Both the position numbers and the translations under genes were made by a program. A DNA stretch of 64,000 nucleotides from Nocardiopsis sp. YSL2 (GTDB taxonomy: Bacteria > Actinomycetota > Actinomycetes > Streptosporangiales > Streptosporangiaceae): positions 2,728,001-2,792,000 of the forward strand of contig NZ_JAMOAO010000001.1 in assembly GCF_030555055.1 (NCBI RefSeq), read 5' to 3'. Below are positions 52,953 through 61,549 of this stretch, one piece after another. The notes under the pieces are model-generated. The model made no database searches. It was not told where the DNA came from and saw only the letters and a program-made list of their open reading frames with translations. Every line of letters starts with the position of its first letter. Positions within the stretch are counted from its first letter, which is position 1.

Positions 52953-53699
52953 CTAACCGGCGGCCAGCGCGCTGGTGACCGCCGCCGACCCCGCGCGGAA
53001 GAGCGCCCCCGGTCCGCTCCGGGGTCCGGTCTCGCCCGCCAGCCGCAGCCCCTCCCACACGCTCACCTGGTTCGCGGTGAGAACCGGCTTGCCCAGCAGA
53101 GCCTCCAGGGGTTCGATGAGGTCCGCGCTGTGCAGGGCGGTGTCCGGGACCAGGACGGCCTCCGCCCGGGGGTGGTCGTTGGTGATGACGAAGTCCACGG
53201 CCTCGTCCGGGTCCAGGCGCCCGACCTCGGCCGCGGTGGCGATGCCGTGGCTGGCCAGGGACAGCACGCTCACCCCGGCCGCGGACAGGAACTCGACGAA
53301 GCGCTGCGCGACGTCGTCGGGGTAGGTGGCCGCGATCGCCACGCGCGAGAGCCGCAGCTGGCTCAGGGCGTGCACGAACGCGAACGACGTGCTCGACGCC
53401 GGCGCGCCCGCGGCCTCGCGCACTCCGCGGACCTGCTCGCGGGCGCCCTCCCAGCCGAACACGAAGCTGCCGCTGGTGCACGCCCAGACCGCCGCGTCGA
53501 CCTCCATCCCGGCGAGCTTGCCGGCGCCCTCGGCGAGCACGTCCCCGCTGCCCACGTCGAGCAGGGCGTCCACCCGGTGGGCGTCCTCGCGCATGAGCGT
53601 GTGCACGACGGAGAGCTCGACGCCGTCGAGCACCGACTCGAACACCTTGTAGTCGTCCTCGGCGCTGAAGCCGGGATAGAGGAATCCGACGCGGGTCAT
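52953..53699 (-). CDS. maleate isomerase / Asp-Glu racemase family protein, one catalytic Cys
   Basis: 248 residues. 'RVGFLYPGFSAEDDY' start, first Cys motif 'AAVWACTSGSFVFG', 'SRVAIAATYPDDV', 'GKPVLTANQVSVWEGLRL'. In the second-Cys position the sequence reads 'VLVPDTALHSA', that is Thr in place of Cys, so the two-base mechanism of maleate isomerase cannot operate as usual. Could be a decarboxylase-like or binding variant. AAGGGA before ATG. Sits between its two-Cys relative and gntR. Confidence 0.82.
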   Translation of the reverse strand: MTRVGFLYPGFSAEDDYKVFESVLDGVELSVVHTLMREDAHRVDALLDVGSGDVLAEGAGKLAGMEVDAAVWACTSGSFVFGWEGAREQVRGVREAAGAPASSTSFAFVHALSQLRLSRVAIAATYPDDVAQRFVEFLSAAGVSVLSLASHGIATAAEVGRLDPDEAVDFVITNDHPRAEAVLVPDTALHSADLIEPLEALLGKPVLTANQVSVWEGLRLAGETGPRSGPGALFRAGSAAVTSALAAG

Positions 53700-53742
53700 G
53701 TCCGTCCCTTCTGTTGGTCCTGCGTCCCTGGTCCCGTGCGGT

Positions 53743-54552
53743 TCACACCAAGGTGGTCGGGGTCGTCGCGTTGAGCAGGCTCTGGCCGCGCGCGACCGCG
53801 TGCCGGCCCGCCGCCCTGAGGACCGCCCACATGGTCACCTGGTTGGCGGCGATCACCGGCTTGCCGAGTTCCCGCTCCAGCGGCGCGATGATGTCGTAGG
53901 TCTGCACGTTGGTGCAGCTGATGTACACGGCCTGGGCGTCCGCGTGGTCCACCGAGTGCACCGCCCGGGAGACCTCCGCGTAGTCGACCTTCCAGATGTG
54001 GCTGAGCAGGCCCAGCCCCACGCTGGAGGACACGTTGATGCGGTGTTCGCCCAGGTAGTCGAGAAGGCGGTCGGTCACGCTGTCGACGTAGGGCGTGACG
54101 ACGGCGATGCGGTCGACCTCCAGGGCGTTCAGCGCCTGGATGAGCGCGCCCGACGTGGTGACCGCGGCGGGCGCTCCGGCGTCCGTCATCGTCCGGTGCA
54201 GCCGGCGCTCGCCCTCGGCCCCGTGCACGAAGCTGCCGGAGGCGCACATGTACCCGATGGACAGCGGTTCGGGGGCGAGCAGCGCGCGGACCGCGGGGGC
54301 GACGTTCCCCTCCTGGCTCAGCGCGGCGGCCTGGTCGACGGTCACGGGAACGTGCACGTAGGGCAGCCTCGTCACGTGCAGCGAGATGTCGTCGGGCGTC
54401 CACCGCCACAGCTCGCGGTCGAGCGCGAAGTCGTAGGGCGCGATCACGCCGACCCCCGACTGCCACGGCGTCCGCGTCGCGGCCGCCAGCTCGACGACCT
54501 CGTGGTCCGTTCCGGAGTCCTCGACGACCCTGCCGTCTCCGTCAGTTCGCAT
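53743..54552 (-). CDS. maleate isomerase / Asp-Glu racemase family protein, two catalytic Cys
   Basis: 269 residues. 'VGVIAPYDFALDRELWRWTP', first Cys in 'SIGYMCASGSFVHGAEG', second Cys in 'AVYISCTNVQTYDII', 'GKPVIAANQVTMWAVLRAAG'. Both catalytic cysteines of maleate cis-trans isomerase are present. GGGAGGTGA upstream. Substrate probably a dicarboxylate or its monoamide given the amidase, gabT and gabD around it; inferred only. Confidence 0.85.
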   Translation of the reverse strand: MRTDGDGRVVEDSGTDHEVVELAAATRTPWQSGVGVIAPYDFALDRELWRWTPDDISLHVTRLPYVHVPVTVDQAAALSQEGNVAPAVRALLAPEPLSIGYMCASGSFVHGAEGERRLHRTMTDAGAPAAVTTSGALIQALNALEVDRIAVVTPYVDSVTDRLLDYLGEHRINVSSSVGLGLLSHIWKVDYAEVSRAVHSVDHADAQAVYISCTNVQTYDIIAPLERELGKPVIAANQVTMWAVLRAAGRHAVARGQSLLNATTPTTLV

Positions 54553-54689
54553 CGGTCACTCACCTCCCGGGATGTGTGTCGTGTGTGGGAAACGACGGCC
54601 GGGTGCGAGGGCCGCCGCGGTTGGCGGGACTGGTGGAGAAGGACGACGGCTGCCCGGGACGGACCCGGCCGCGGTGGCCGCGGTCGGGA

Positions 54690-55172
54690 TCAGCGGACCA
54701 GCCGCTCGTACAGGAGGCGCTCGCCGACACTGCCGGAGCGCCAGACGTCGTTGCAGGCCTCGGCCATGGCGGGCAGGTTCTCGACGACGGTGGCGAACAC
54801 GTTGCCGGGGACCCAGCCGACATCGCCGTTGAGCAGCAGGTTGTTGCGCCCGTAGAACAGGGCGAGATCGATGACCCCGGGAAGGTGGCCGATCCCCTTG
54901 TCCTCCTTGAACCCCCGGTCGAGCATGCCTCCGTCGAAGGAGAAGTACACGATGTCGCCGGGGATGGGGGTGACGGTGGGGTTCTCCTGGCCCGGTTCGG
55001 TCTCGGCGAACCGCGGCACCATCGTGTAGACCTCGTTGCGCGCGTACTTGGCGTGCTGCACGGCGTCCCCCTGGGGCAGTGCGTTCCACACCGCCTCACA
55101 GGTGCGCGGGGCGTCCTTGTCCAGGAGCTCGGCCACGCAGGACACCCCGCGTTTGGGCAGCGTGATGGTCAT
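54690..55172 (-). CDS. DUF3830 family protein
   Basis: 160 residues. 'KRGVSCVAELLDKDAPRTCEAVWNALP', 'HAKYARNEVYTMVP', 'PIPGDIVYFSFDGG' and 'DLALFYGRNNLLLNGDVGWVPGNVFATV' (segments) fit DUF3830, a cyclophilin-like fold of unknown activity often found next to racemase-family and amidase genes. I chose ATG at 55172 (GAGG 4 bases upstream). First gene of the operon ending with gntR; the palindrome at 55258-55271 is 86 bases upstream. Confidence 0.8.
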   Translation of the reverse strand: MTITLPKRGVSCVAELLDKDAPRTCEAVWNALPQGDAVQHAKYARNEVYTMVPRFAETEPGQENPTVTPIPGDIVYFSFDGGMLDRGFKEDKGIGHLPGVIDLALFYGRNNLLLNGDVGWVPGNVFATVVENLPAMAEACNDVWRSGSVGERLLYERLVR

Positions 55173-55257
55173 GTACCTCGGCAATGTCGGGAGTCCCTTC
55201 GACGGGAGCCTGGTGCTGGCGGACTTTCGTGACGAACTACGCGACAACAGCACTGTT

Positions 55258-55271
55258 GATTGTCGACAATC
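55258..55271. promoter_or_regulatory. GntR/FCD operator before the DUF3830-isomerase-gntR operon
   Basis: GATTGTCGACAATC, a perfect palindrome of 14 bases. Position upstream of the operon that contains gntR implies autoregulation. Confidence 0.82.
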
Positions 55272-55377
55272 TTATGATCTACATGCCAGGCGCGGCAATA
55301 GATCGCGCCCGTGGGCTCCCGCACCCGTCAGAGTGGGGAGTGAGGTGGTGTTTTGCCCGCAGATCCGCCACTTTGTG

Positions 55378-55391
55378 GATTGTTGACAATC
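55378..55391. promoter_or_regulatory. GntR/FCD operator before the dehydrogenase-amidase operon
   Basis: GATTGTTGACAATC, identical to the gabT/gabD copy, 90 bases before the dehydrogenase start. The rest of the 310-base gap 55173-55481 has no gene and is less GC-rich, holding both divergent promoters. Confidence 0.82.
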
Positions 55392-55481
55392 CTATGTCGG
55401 CTCCCTAGCGTTTCTCCTGCAGGGCGAACATCCCACCGCACACGTCAGCACCGACCACGTCGCCAACCGGAGTGCCCGCCC

Positions 55482-56534
55482 GTGAACAGTTCCGCCCCGT
55501 CCACCACGTCCGCACCGGCCGTCCCGAGCGCCCCGGACCGGCCCAGGCTCCTGGTCCTGCACGGCGGCGACCTACCCCCGGGGCACGAACGGATCGACGC
55601 CGATCCGCGCCTCGGCGAGGTCGTCTACACCACGGCGGACGGCCTCGACGCCGCTCTGCCGGGTACGCACGCCCTGCTCGTCTGGGACCTGTTCTCCGAG
55701 GCGCTCGCCGCCTCCTGGCCCAAGGCCGACAGCCTGACCTGGGTCCACGCCGCCACCACCGGTGTGGACAACCTCATGTTCCCGGGCCTGGTGGAGAGCG
55801 GAACCGTCGTCACCAATTCGCGGGGGGTCTTCGACGAGCCCATCGCGGAGTACGTCCTCGGCCAGGTGATCGCCTTCGCCAAGGACTTCCACCGGACCTG
55901 GCACCTGCAGCAGGAACGCCGGTGGCAGCACCGTGAGACCGAACGCGTCTCCGGCAAGCGGGCCCTGGTGATCGGCACCGGCCCCATCGGGCGCCACATC
56001 GCCCGCAAGCTCTCCGCCGTGGGCATGGACGTGCGCGGCGGGGGGCGCGTCGCCCGCTCGGGCGACGCCGACTTCGGCACCGTGGCCGAGGCCTCCCTGG
56101 CGGAGCGTGGCGCCGACGGCGGGACCACCCTGGCCGCCGAACTCCCCGAGGCCGACTACGTCGTCATCGCCGCACCCCTGACCGACGCCACCGAGGGCCT
56201 GGTCGACCACCGCTTCCTGGACCTGATGAAGCCCACCGCGCGACTGATCAACGTCGCGCGCGGCCCCATCGTGGTCGAGTCCGACCTCGCCACAGCCCTG
56301 GAACGCCGTGACATCGACGGCGCGGCCCTGGACGTGTTCGAGCGCGAGCCGCTCAAGGCGGTCTCCCCCCTGTGGGGACTGCCCGGGTCGCTGGTCTCCC
56401 CCCACATGTCCGGCGACGTCGTCGGCTGGCGCGACGAGCTGGTCGACCTCTTCCTGGACAACCTCGCCCGCTACCTGGACGGGCGCGAACTGTTCTACGT
56501 CGTCGACAAGACCCGCGGCTACGTCCCCGGGTGA
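55482..56534 (+). CDS. D-isomer-specific 2-hydroxyacid dehydrogenase
   Basis: 350 residues. NAD-binding 'KRALVIGTGPIGRHIARKLSAVGMDVRGG', then 'ADYVVIAAPLTDATEGLVD', 'ARLINVARGPIVVESDLATALE', 'GAALDVFEREPL' and 'GSLVSPHMSGDVVG' with the catalytic His. The catalytic Arg is in 'NVARGP' and Glu in 'FEREPL'. GTG start with a weak site. Followed after 31 bases by the amidase. Likely reduces or oxidises a 2-hydroxy/2-oxo acid in the same catabolic route. Confidence 0.9.
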   Translation: MNSSAPSTTSAPAVPSAPDRPRLLVLHGGDLPPGHERIDADPRLGEVVYTTADGLDAALPGTHALLVWDLFSEALAASWPKADSLTWVHAATTGVDNLMFPGLVESGTVVTNSRGVFDEPIAEYVLGQVIAFAKDFHRTWHLQQERRWQHRETERVSGKRALVIGTGPIGRHIARKLSAVGMDVRGGGRVARSGDADFGTVAEASLAERGADGGTTLAAELPEADYVVIAAPLTDATEGLVDHRFLDLMKPTARLINVARGPIVVESDLATALERRDIDGAALDVFEREPLKAVSPLWGLPGSLVSPHMSGDVVGWRDELVDLFLDNLARYLDGRELFYVVDKTRGYVPG

Positions 56535-56565
56535 CCCCTGCCCAGGCATGACACAGGAGGCTGAA

Positions 56566-58056
56566 GTGACGATCGATCGGGCCGACACCGACCGGGCGCA
56601 GACGTCCGGGTCGGCGGCAGCCGGCGTTCCGCGGGCGCGCGACGAGGCGCCCACCACACCGGCCGACCTGTCCGCGGAGCAACTGCTCGCGGCCTACGCC
56701 GCCGGAGAACTATCGCCGGTGGAGGCCGTCGACGCCGTCCTGGAGCGGGTCGAGCAGGACAACCCCGCGCTCAACGCCTTCTGCCTGGTACGGCCCGAGG
56801 AAGCCCGCGAGGCCGCCCGCGCCTCCGCTGAGCGGTGGCGGCGCGGCGAGCCCGCGGGCATGCTCGACGGGGTGCCCACCGCGATCAAGGACATCCACCT
56901 GACCAGGGGCTGGCCCACGCTGCGCGGCTCGGTCACCACGGACCAGGACGGGCCGTGGCACGAGGACTCGCCGGTGGTGGCCCGCCTGCGGGAGGCGGGC
57001 GCGGTGTTCTTCGGCAAGACCACCACCCCGGAGCTGGCCTGGAAGGGTGTCACGGACGGCCCGCTCACCGGCGTCACGCGCAACCCCTGGGACCTGTCCA
57101 CCACGCCGGGCGGGTCCAGCGGCGGCTCGTCGGCGGCGGTCGCCGCCGGAATGGGGCCGCTGGCGACGGGAACCGACGGGGGCGGATCGATCAGGATCCC
57201 GGCGAGCTTCACGGGGATCTGCGGGCTCAAGCCCACCTGGGGGCTGGTGCCGCACTACCCGGCGAGCCCGTTCGGCTCACTCGCGCACACCGGGCCGATG
57301 ACCCGCACGGTGGGCGACACGGCCCTGATGCTGGAGGTCATCACCGGGCCCGACCCCAGGGACTGGGCGGCGCTGCCCACGCCGGGGCCGGGGCTGGCCG
57401 ACGTGCGCTACCGCACGGACGCCGCGGAGCTGGTGCGCGGGATGCGGGTGGCCTTCAGCCCCACGCTCAACGGGCTCGACGTCCACCCGGAGGTGGCGCG
57501 GGCCGTCGCCGAGGCGGTCGCCGTGTTCGAGGAGCTCGGTGCCCGGGTGGAGGAGGTCGACCCCGGCCTGCCGGAATCACGGGACGAGTTCCACGTGCTC
57601 TGGTTCTCCGGCGCGGCCAAGGCCACGGAGAAGCTCACCGAGCGGGACCGGGACCTGCTCGACCCGGGACTGCGGGAGATCATCGACGAGGGCCTGACCT
57701 ACTCCGCGCAGGACTACCTGACGGCGATGGCGCTGCGGATGGAGATGGGCGCGCGGATGGGTCGCTTCCACACCGAGTACGACCTGCTGCTCACGCCGAC
57801 GATGCCGATCACGGCGTTCGAGGCCGGGCTGGAGTCGCCGCCCGAGCTGGCGGGGGAGCGGTGGACCTCCTGGGCCGGGTTCAGCTACCCCTTCAACATG
57901 ACCCAGCAGCCGGCGGCGAGTGTCCCGTGCGGATTCGACGGAGCCGGGCTGCCGGTGGGCCTGCAGATCGTCGGCCCCAGGCACGCGGACGCCCGGGTAC
58001 TGGCGGCCTGCCGGGCGTTCGAGATCGCGCGCCCGTGGGCGGATCGCCGCCCGTGA
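56566..58056 (+). CDS. amidase-signature enzyme
   Basis: 496 residues. Catalytic Lys in '[14 protein letters not shown]', the amidase signature '[20 protein letters not shown]' and '[25 protein letters not shown]' with the cis-Ser and nucleophile Ser (GGSIRIP). It hydrolyses an amide bond. I chose GTG at 56566 because AGGAGG lies 5 bases upstream; ATG at 56548 is the alternative. Second gene of the operon under the 55378-55391 palindrome. Confidence 0.93.
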   Translation: MTIDRADTDRAQTSGSAAAGVPRARDEAPTTPADLSAEQLLAAYAAGELSPVEAVDAVLERVEQDNPALNAFCLVRPEEAREAARASAERWRRGEPAGMLDGVPTAIKDIHLTRGWPTLRGSVTTDQDGPWHEDSPVVARLREAGAVFFGKTTTPELAWKGVTDGPLTGVTRNPWDLSTTPGGSSGGSSAAVAAGMGPLATGTDGGGSIRIPASFTGICGLKPTWGLVPHYPASPFGSLAHTGPMTRTVGDTALMLEVITGPDPRDWAALPTPGPGLADVRYRTDAAELVRGMRVAFSPTLNGLDVHPEVARAVAEAVAVFEELGARVEEVDPGLPESRDEFHVLWFSGAAKATEKLTERDRDLLDPGLREIIDEGLTYSAQDYLTAMALRMEMGARMGRFHTEYDLLLTPTMPITAFEAGLESPPELAGERWTSWAGFSYPFNMTQQPAASVPCGFDGAGLPVGLQIVGPRHADARVLAACRAFEIARPWADRRP

Positions 58057-58235
58057 CGGGATCGATACCGATCATCTTCTGAGATTCGCTCCCCGGGCGG
58101 GGGCTTTGTCCCTTTCCGGGACCTTCGTCCGGGGAGTTCCGTGCCCAATGGCCCGCGCGGTGTCGCCCGCTCGTACTACCGTCATCCTCGGAGTCGTGTC
58201 GGACCCGCGCGGGCACAGGGATTGAGGGTGAGCGG

Positions 58236-58907
58236 ATGAGCGGCGGTGGAACCGGCGAGGCGCGCGAGCGCATCAGGGTCTTCCTCGTGGACGACCACGA
58301 GGTGGTGCGCCGGGGAGTTGCGGCCATGCTGGAGACCGAGGACGACATGACCGTCGTCGGGGAGGCCGGGACGGCCGAACAGGCGCTGTCCCGCATTCCC
58401 GTGGTCCTGCCCGACGTCGCGATCCTGGACGTGCGCCTGCCCGGTGGATCCGGGGTGCAGGTGTGCCGGGAGATCCGCTCGGACCACCCCGAGATCGCCT
58501 GCCTGATGCTCACGTCGTTCGCCGACGAGGACGCCCTGTACGACGCCGTCATGGCGGGTGCCGCCGGGTACGTGCTCAAGCAGATCCACGGCGCCGACCT
58601 GGTCGGGGCGGTGCGCACGGTCGCGGCGGGCGGGTCGCTGCTGGACTCGGGCAGCACGGGAGCGATGCTGGAGCGCCTGCGCGGCGCCCAGGCCGAACCC
58701 GACCCGCTGGCGGAGCTGACCAGCCAGGAGCGACAGATCCTCGACCTCATCGGCGAGGGCATGACCAACCGGCAGATCGGCGAGCGCCTCTACCTGGCGG
58801 AGAAGACCGTGAAGAACTACGTGTCGGCGCTGCTCGCCAAGCTCGACCTCAAACGCCGTACGCAGGCGGCCGTGCTCATCGCCGAGCTCAGAGGCCGCCG
58901 CTACTGA
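58236..58907 (+). CDS. devR: DevR/DosR-like response regulator
   Basis: 223 residues. Receiver: 'RVFLVDDHEVVRRGVAAML', Asp in 'DVAILDVRLPGGSGVQVC', Thr in 'CLMLTSFADED', Lys in 'GYVLKQIHGADL'. LuxR-type helix-turn-helix: 'LTSQERQILDLIGEGMTNRQIGERLYLAEKTVKNYVSALLAKL' (segments). 'KTVKNYVS' and 'AGYVLKQI' are typical of the DevR group. Its kinase partner is the DevS-like protein at 59475-61223, which faces it. GAGGGTGAG upstream of ATG. Confidence 0.9.
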   Translation: MSGGGTGEARERIRVFLVDDHEVVRRGVAAMLETEDDMTVVGEAGTAEQALSRIPVVLPDVAILDVRLPGGSGVQVCREIRSDHPEIACLMLTSFADEDALYDAVMAGAAGYVLKQIHGADLVGAVRTVAAGGSLLDSGSTGAMLERLRGAQAEPDPLAELTSQERQILDLIGEGMTNRQIGERLYLAEKTVKNYVSALLAKLDLKRRTQAAVLIAELRGRRY

Positions 58908-58926
58908 GATGTGGGCCCTGACCCTG

Positions 58927-58995
58927 CCCGTCGCCCACCATCGCCCCGCGAAGTGCGCTGCGCGCGTGTGCGCGGGGCTACCACCCTCAACGGAC
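58927..58995 (-). repeat. interrupted copy of the cobQ repeat with palindromic insertion
   Basis: CCCGTCGCCCACCA (58927-58940) and ACCACCCTCAACGGAC (58980-58995) are the two halves, inverted, of the repeat in cobQ. Between them lie 39 bases (58941-58979) with an 8-bp stem GCCCCGCG/CGCGGGGC. ACCA stands on both sides of these 39 bases, like a target duplication. Confidence 0.65.
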
Positions 58996-59075
58996 GGCCT
59001 GCGGCCGCTGTCCCCTCTGCCCGCCACCGCCACCGCCCCCGACCGCGGTGGACGCCGGACGGTAGGGTCCCGCTC

Positions 59076-59441
59076 ATGACCGTGGGAAACCTTGACCAGT
59101 GGGTCGTGAACGCAGCCGACCCCCAGGCCCTCGCCCGCTTCTGGGCCTTCGTCCTCGGCGGTGAGGCGGTGACCCGGCCGGACGGCTGGGCGTTCGTGGA
59201 GGGAGATCCGGCCCTCGGACGCCCCCGGTTGTCCTTCCAGCCCGATCCCGCGCCGAAGGACGGCCGGAACCGGATCCACGCCGACGTGCGCGTGGCCGAC
59301 ATCGTCTCGGCCACCGAGGCCGTCGTCGCGCGCGGCGCCGAACCCGTCGGCGGAGTCGTGACCGACGACCAGGGCTCCTTCCAGGTGCTGCGCGACCCCG
59401 AGGGCAACGAGTTCTGCGTCGTGGCGCCCTCCGCGCGCTGA
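59076..59441 (+). CDS. VOC-family (glyoxalase-like) protein
   Basis: 121 residues: 'QWVVNAADPQALARFWAFVLG', 'RLSFQPDPAPKDGRNRIHADVRV', 'VLRDPEGNEFCVVAP'. The pattern of 'D-PEGNEFCV' at the end is that of the Glyoxalase_6 group; substrate unknown. Lies between devR and the DevS-like kinase gene. No strong ribosome site, but this ATG begins the fold. Confidence 0.88.
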   Translation: MTVGNLDQWVVNAADPQALARFWAFVLGGEAVTRPDGWAFVEGDPALGRPRLSFQPDPAPKDGRNRIHADVRVADIVSATEAVVARGAEPVGGVVTDDQGSFQVLRDPEGNEFCVVAPSAR

Positions 59442-59474
59442 ACCTTCGACCGCGCCCGTCGCGTCGCCCGTGGC

Positions 59475-61223
59475 TCAGAAGCTGTCGGGCGGCGGGACCG
59501 CGTCGTCGGGCACCGGAACCCGCCAGACGAGGACCGTGCCCGCGACCTCGCCCCGGCGCGCCGTGAACCCGCCGCCCAGGGCCTGGGCCCGCTCGTCCAG
59601 GTTGCGCAGCCCGCTGCGGCGCCCGCCCTCGGGCAGCCCCACGCCGTTGTCGGTGATGGTCAGTGTCAGCGTGGTGGCACGGCCGGTGGTCGCGGTCTCC
59701 TCCACCGCCACCGACACGTGCACCTCCGTGGCGTCGGCGTGGCGGGCCACGTTGCTCAGCCCTTCGCCGAGCACGGCGAGCAGCTGCTCCCCGATGTCGT
59801 CCGGCACCGACGCGTCGATCGGTCCGTCCAGGCTCACTCCGGGGTGGCAGCCCAGGCTGTGCGCGGTGTTCTCGGCCAGCTCCAGGATGCGTCCGCGCAA
59901 CGACGTGTCCCGCCGGCTCGGCGGGTGCTGGAGTGCGAAGATCGTCGACCGGATCTCCCGGATCGTGCCGTCGAGCTCGTCGATGGTGCGCTGCACCCGT
60001 TCCTCAGCGTCGGGCGAGGTGATCAGCCGCACCGTGCTCATCAGCGTCATCGCCGAGGCGAACAGTCGCTGGATGACGACGTCGTGCAGGTCCTTGGCGA
60101 TACGGTCGCGCTCCTCCAGGACCACGATCCGCTCGGTGTCCCGCCGGGCCTCCGCCAGTTCGAGGGCCACACCGGCCTGGACGGAGAAGCCGTGCAGCAT
60201 GCGGCGTATGGTGCCCGCGAACGGCGCCCGGTCCGACAGCTTCCCGAGCAGCAGCACGCCCCGGGTGTTGCCCGGCGTGCCCAGGGGCACCAGGAGGCCG
60301 GGGCCGTAGCCGCGCTGGGTCAGCATCGGGCAGTTGGCCTGGCGCAGGTCGGTGATGCTCTCCGGCTCGCCCGACTCGAACACCCGCCCGCAGGCCGTGT
60401 CGTGGAGCGACACCGAGGTCCCCAGCACCTCCTGGGCGATCGGCCCGTCGGCGAACTCCGCGAACAGGTGGCCCCGGGCGCGGGAGTCGGGCAGGAGGAT
60501 CACGGCCGTGTCGGCACCGCCGATCTCGCGGGCCTGCCCCGCCATGTAGGCGAGCACCTCCTCGGTGTCGGCGCCCGACAGCAACCGGGTGGTGATCTCG
60601 GTGGAGGAGGCCAGCCAGCGCTCGCGCAGCCGGGCCTCCTCGTACAGGCGCGCGTTCTCGATCGCCACGCCCGCCGCGGTGGCCAGCGCCGTGACCATCG
60701 CCTCGTCCTCACCGTCGAACTCTTCGGCGTTGGCCTTCTCCGTGAGATAGAGGTTGCCGAACACCTCGTCGCGGACCTGGATGGGAACACCGAGAAAACT
60801 CGTCATCTGGGGATGGCCCTCGGGGAATCCCCGAAAGTCCGGGTGTTCGCGCAGATCTGCCAGGCGCAGCGCCGTGCGGGCCTGCAGGGGGACCCCCAGG
60901 ACACCCAGCCCGTGGGGGAAGCGGTTGATCCGCTCGGCCTGGTGCCGGGTCATGCCGACGGGAATGAACTCCGCGAAGCTGCCGTCGTCGTCGATCACTC
61001 CCAGGCCTGCGTAGCGGGCACCGGTCAGCTGCGCGGCGGCCTCGGTCAGGCGGCGCAGCACGGTGGCCAGGTCCAGGTCACCGCCGATGGTCAGCACCGC
61101 CTGGAGGAGCGAGTGCACCCGGCCCTGGGCCGACAGGCCCGGGTCGAGGCGCGTGTGCGTCTCGCCGAGCAGGTCGTCCAGGCCGGCCGGTGAGGGTCGG
61201 TGGCTCTGGGGGATCTCTGTCAT
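59475..61223 (-). CDS. devS: DevS/DosT-like histidine kinase with two GAF domains
   Basis: 582 residues. GAF-A (about 55-205), GAF-B (about 220-370), then 'VVLEERDRIAKDLHDVVIQRLFASAM' with the phospho-His, and an HATPase domain ('LLAVLGEGLSNVARHADATEV', 'DNGVGLPEGGRRSGLRNLDERAQALGG' in segments). In GAF-A, His137 in 'FPEGHPQMTSFLGVPI' aligns with the heme-binding His of Mycobacterium DevS/DosT, so heme-based oxygen or redox sensing is likely. ATG at 61223; a TTG four codons earlier abuts GGAGG and may be used. Confidence 0.92.
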   Translation of the reverse strand: MTEIPQSHRPSPAGLDDLLGETHTRLDPGLSAQGRVHSLLQAVLTIGGDLDLATVLRRLTEAAAQLTGARYAGLGVIDDDGSFAEFIPVGMTRHQAERINRFPHGLGVLGVPLQARTALRLADLREHPDFRGFPEGHPQMTSFLGVPIQVRDEVFGNLYLTEKANAEEFDGEDEAMVTALATAAGVAIENARLYEEARLRERWLASSTEITTRLLSGADTEEVLAYMAGQAREIGGADTAVILLPDSRARGHLFAEFADGPIAQEVLGTSVSLHDTACGRVFESGEPESITDLRQANCPMLTQRGYGPGLLVPLGTPGNTRGVLLLGKLSDRAPFAGTIRRMLHGFSVQAGVALELAEARRDTERIVVLEERDRIAKDLHDVVIQRLFASAMTLMSTVRLITSPDAEERVQRTIDELDGTIREIRSTIFALQHPPSRRDTSLRGRILELAENTAHSLGCHPGVSLDGPIDASVPDDIGEQLLAVLGEGLSNVARHADATEVHVSVAVEETATTGRATTLTLTITDNGVGLPEGGRRSGLRNLDERAQALGGGFTARRGEVAGTVLVWRVPVPDDAVPPPDSF

Positions 61224-61549
61224 GGTGTCGGTCAACCTCCGCAGAGCCGCTCGGGCGGGCTCTGTTGGCGAAGCGCGCTATTCCCTGCAATGGTCGAATT
61301 GTCGTCGGTTTTTTGCCGGTTTGCCACCTCAGGCTGGACAGACTCGTGCTTCCTACTCTGCGGTAATTCCCCGGGTTGCGGAGTCACACGGAGCAATTCA
61401 TGCTAACGTCGCGATCAGCCGGCGCACGAAGGGTCTCTGCCCTTCCGCGTCGAGACGGGTCCGAGTAGTCTGACCTACCCTGTCCCGCCCGGCTCCCCCA
61501 CAGTCGGAGCGACTTCTGCTGGACCACCCCACGCTGGAAGGAATCCCCG
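61224..61549. other. non-coding region before the exported protein gene
   Basis: 326 bases, AT-richer than its surroundings (around 61280-61420), as expected for promoters of the two divergent genes. No conserved box or gene that I could support. Confidence 0.4.
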
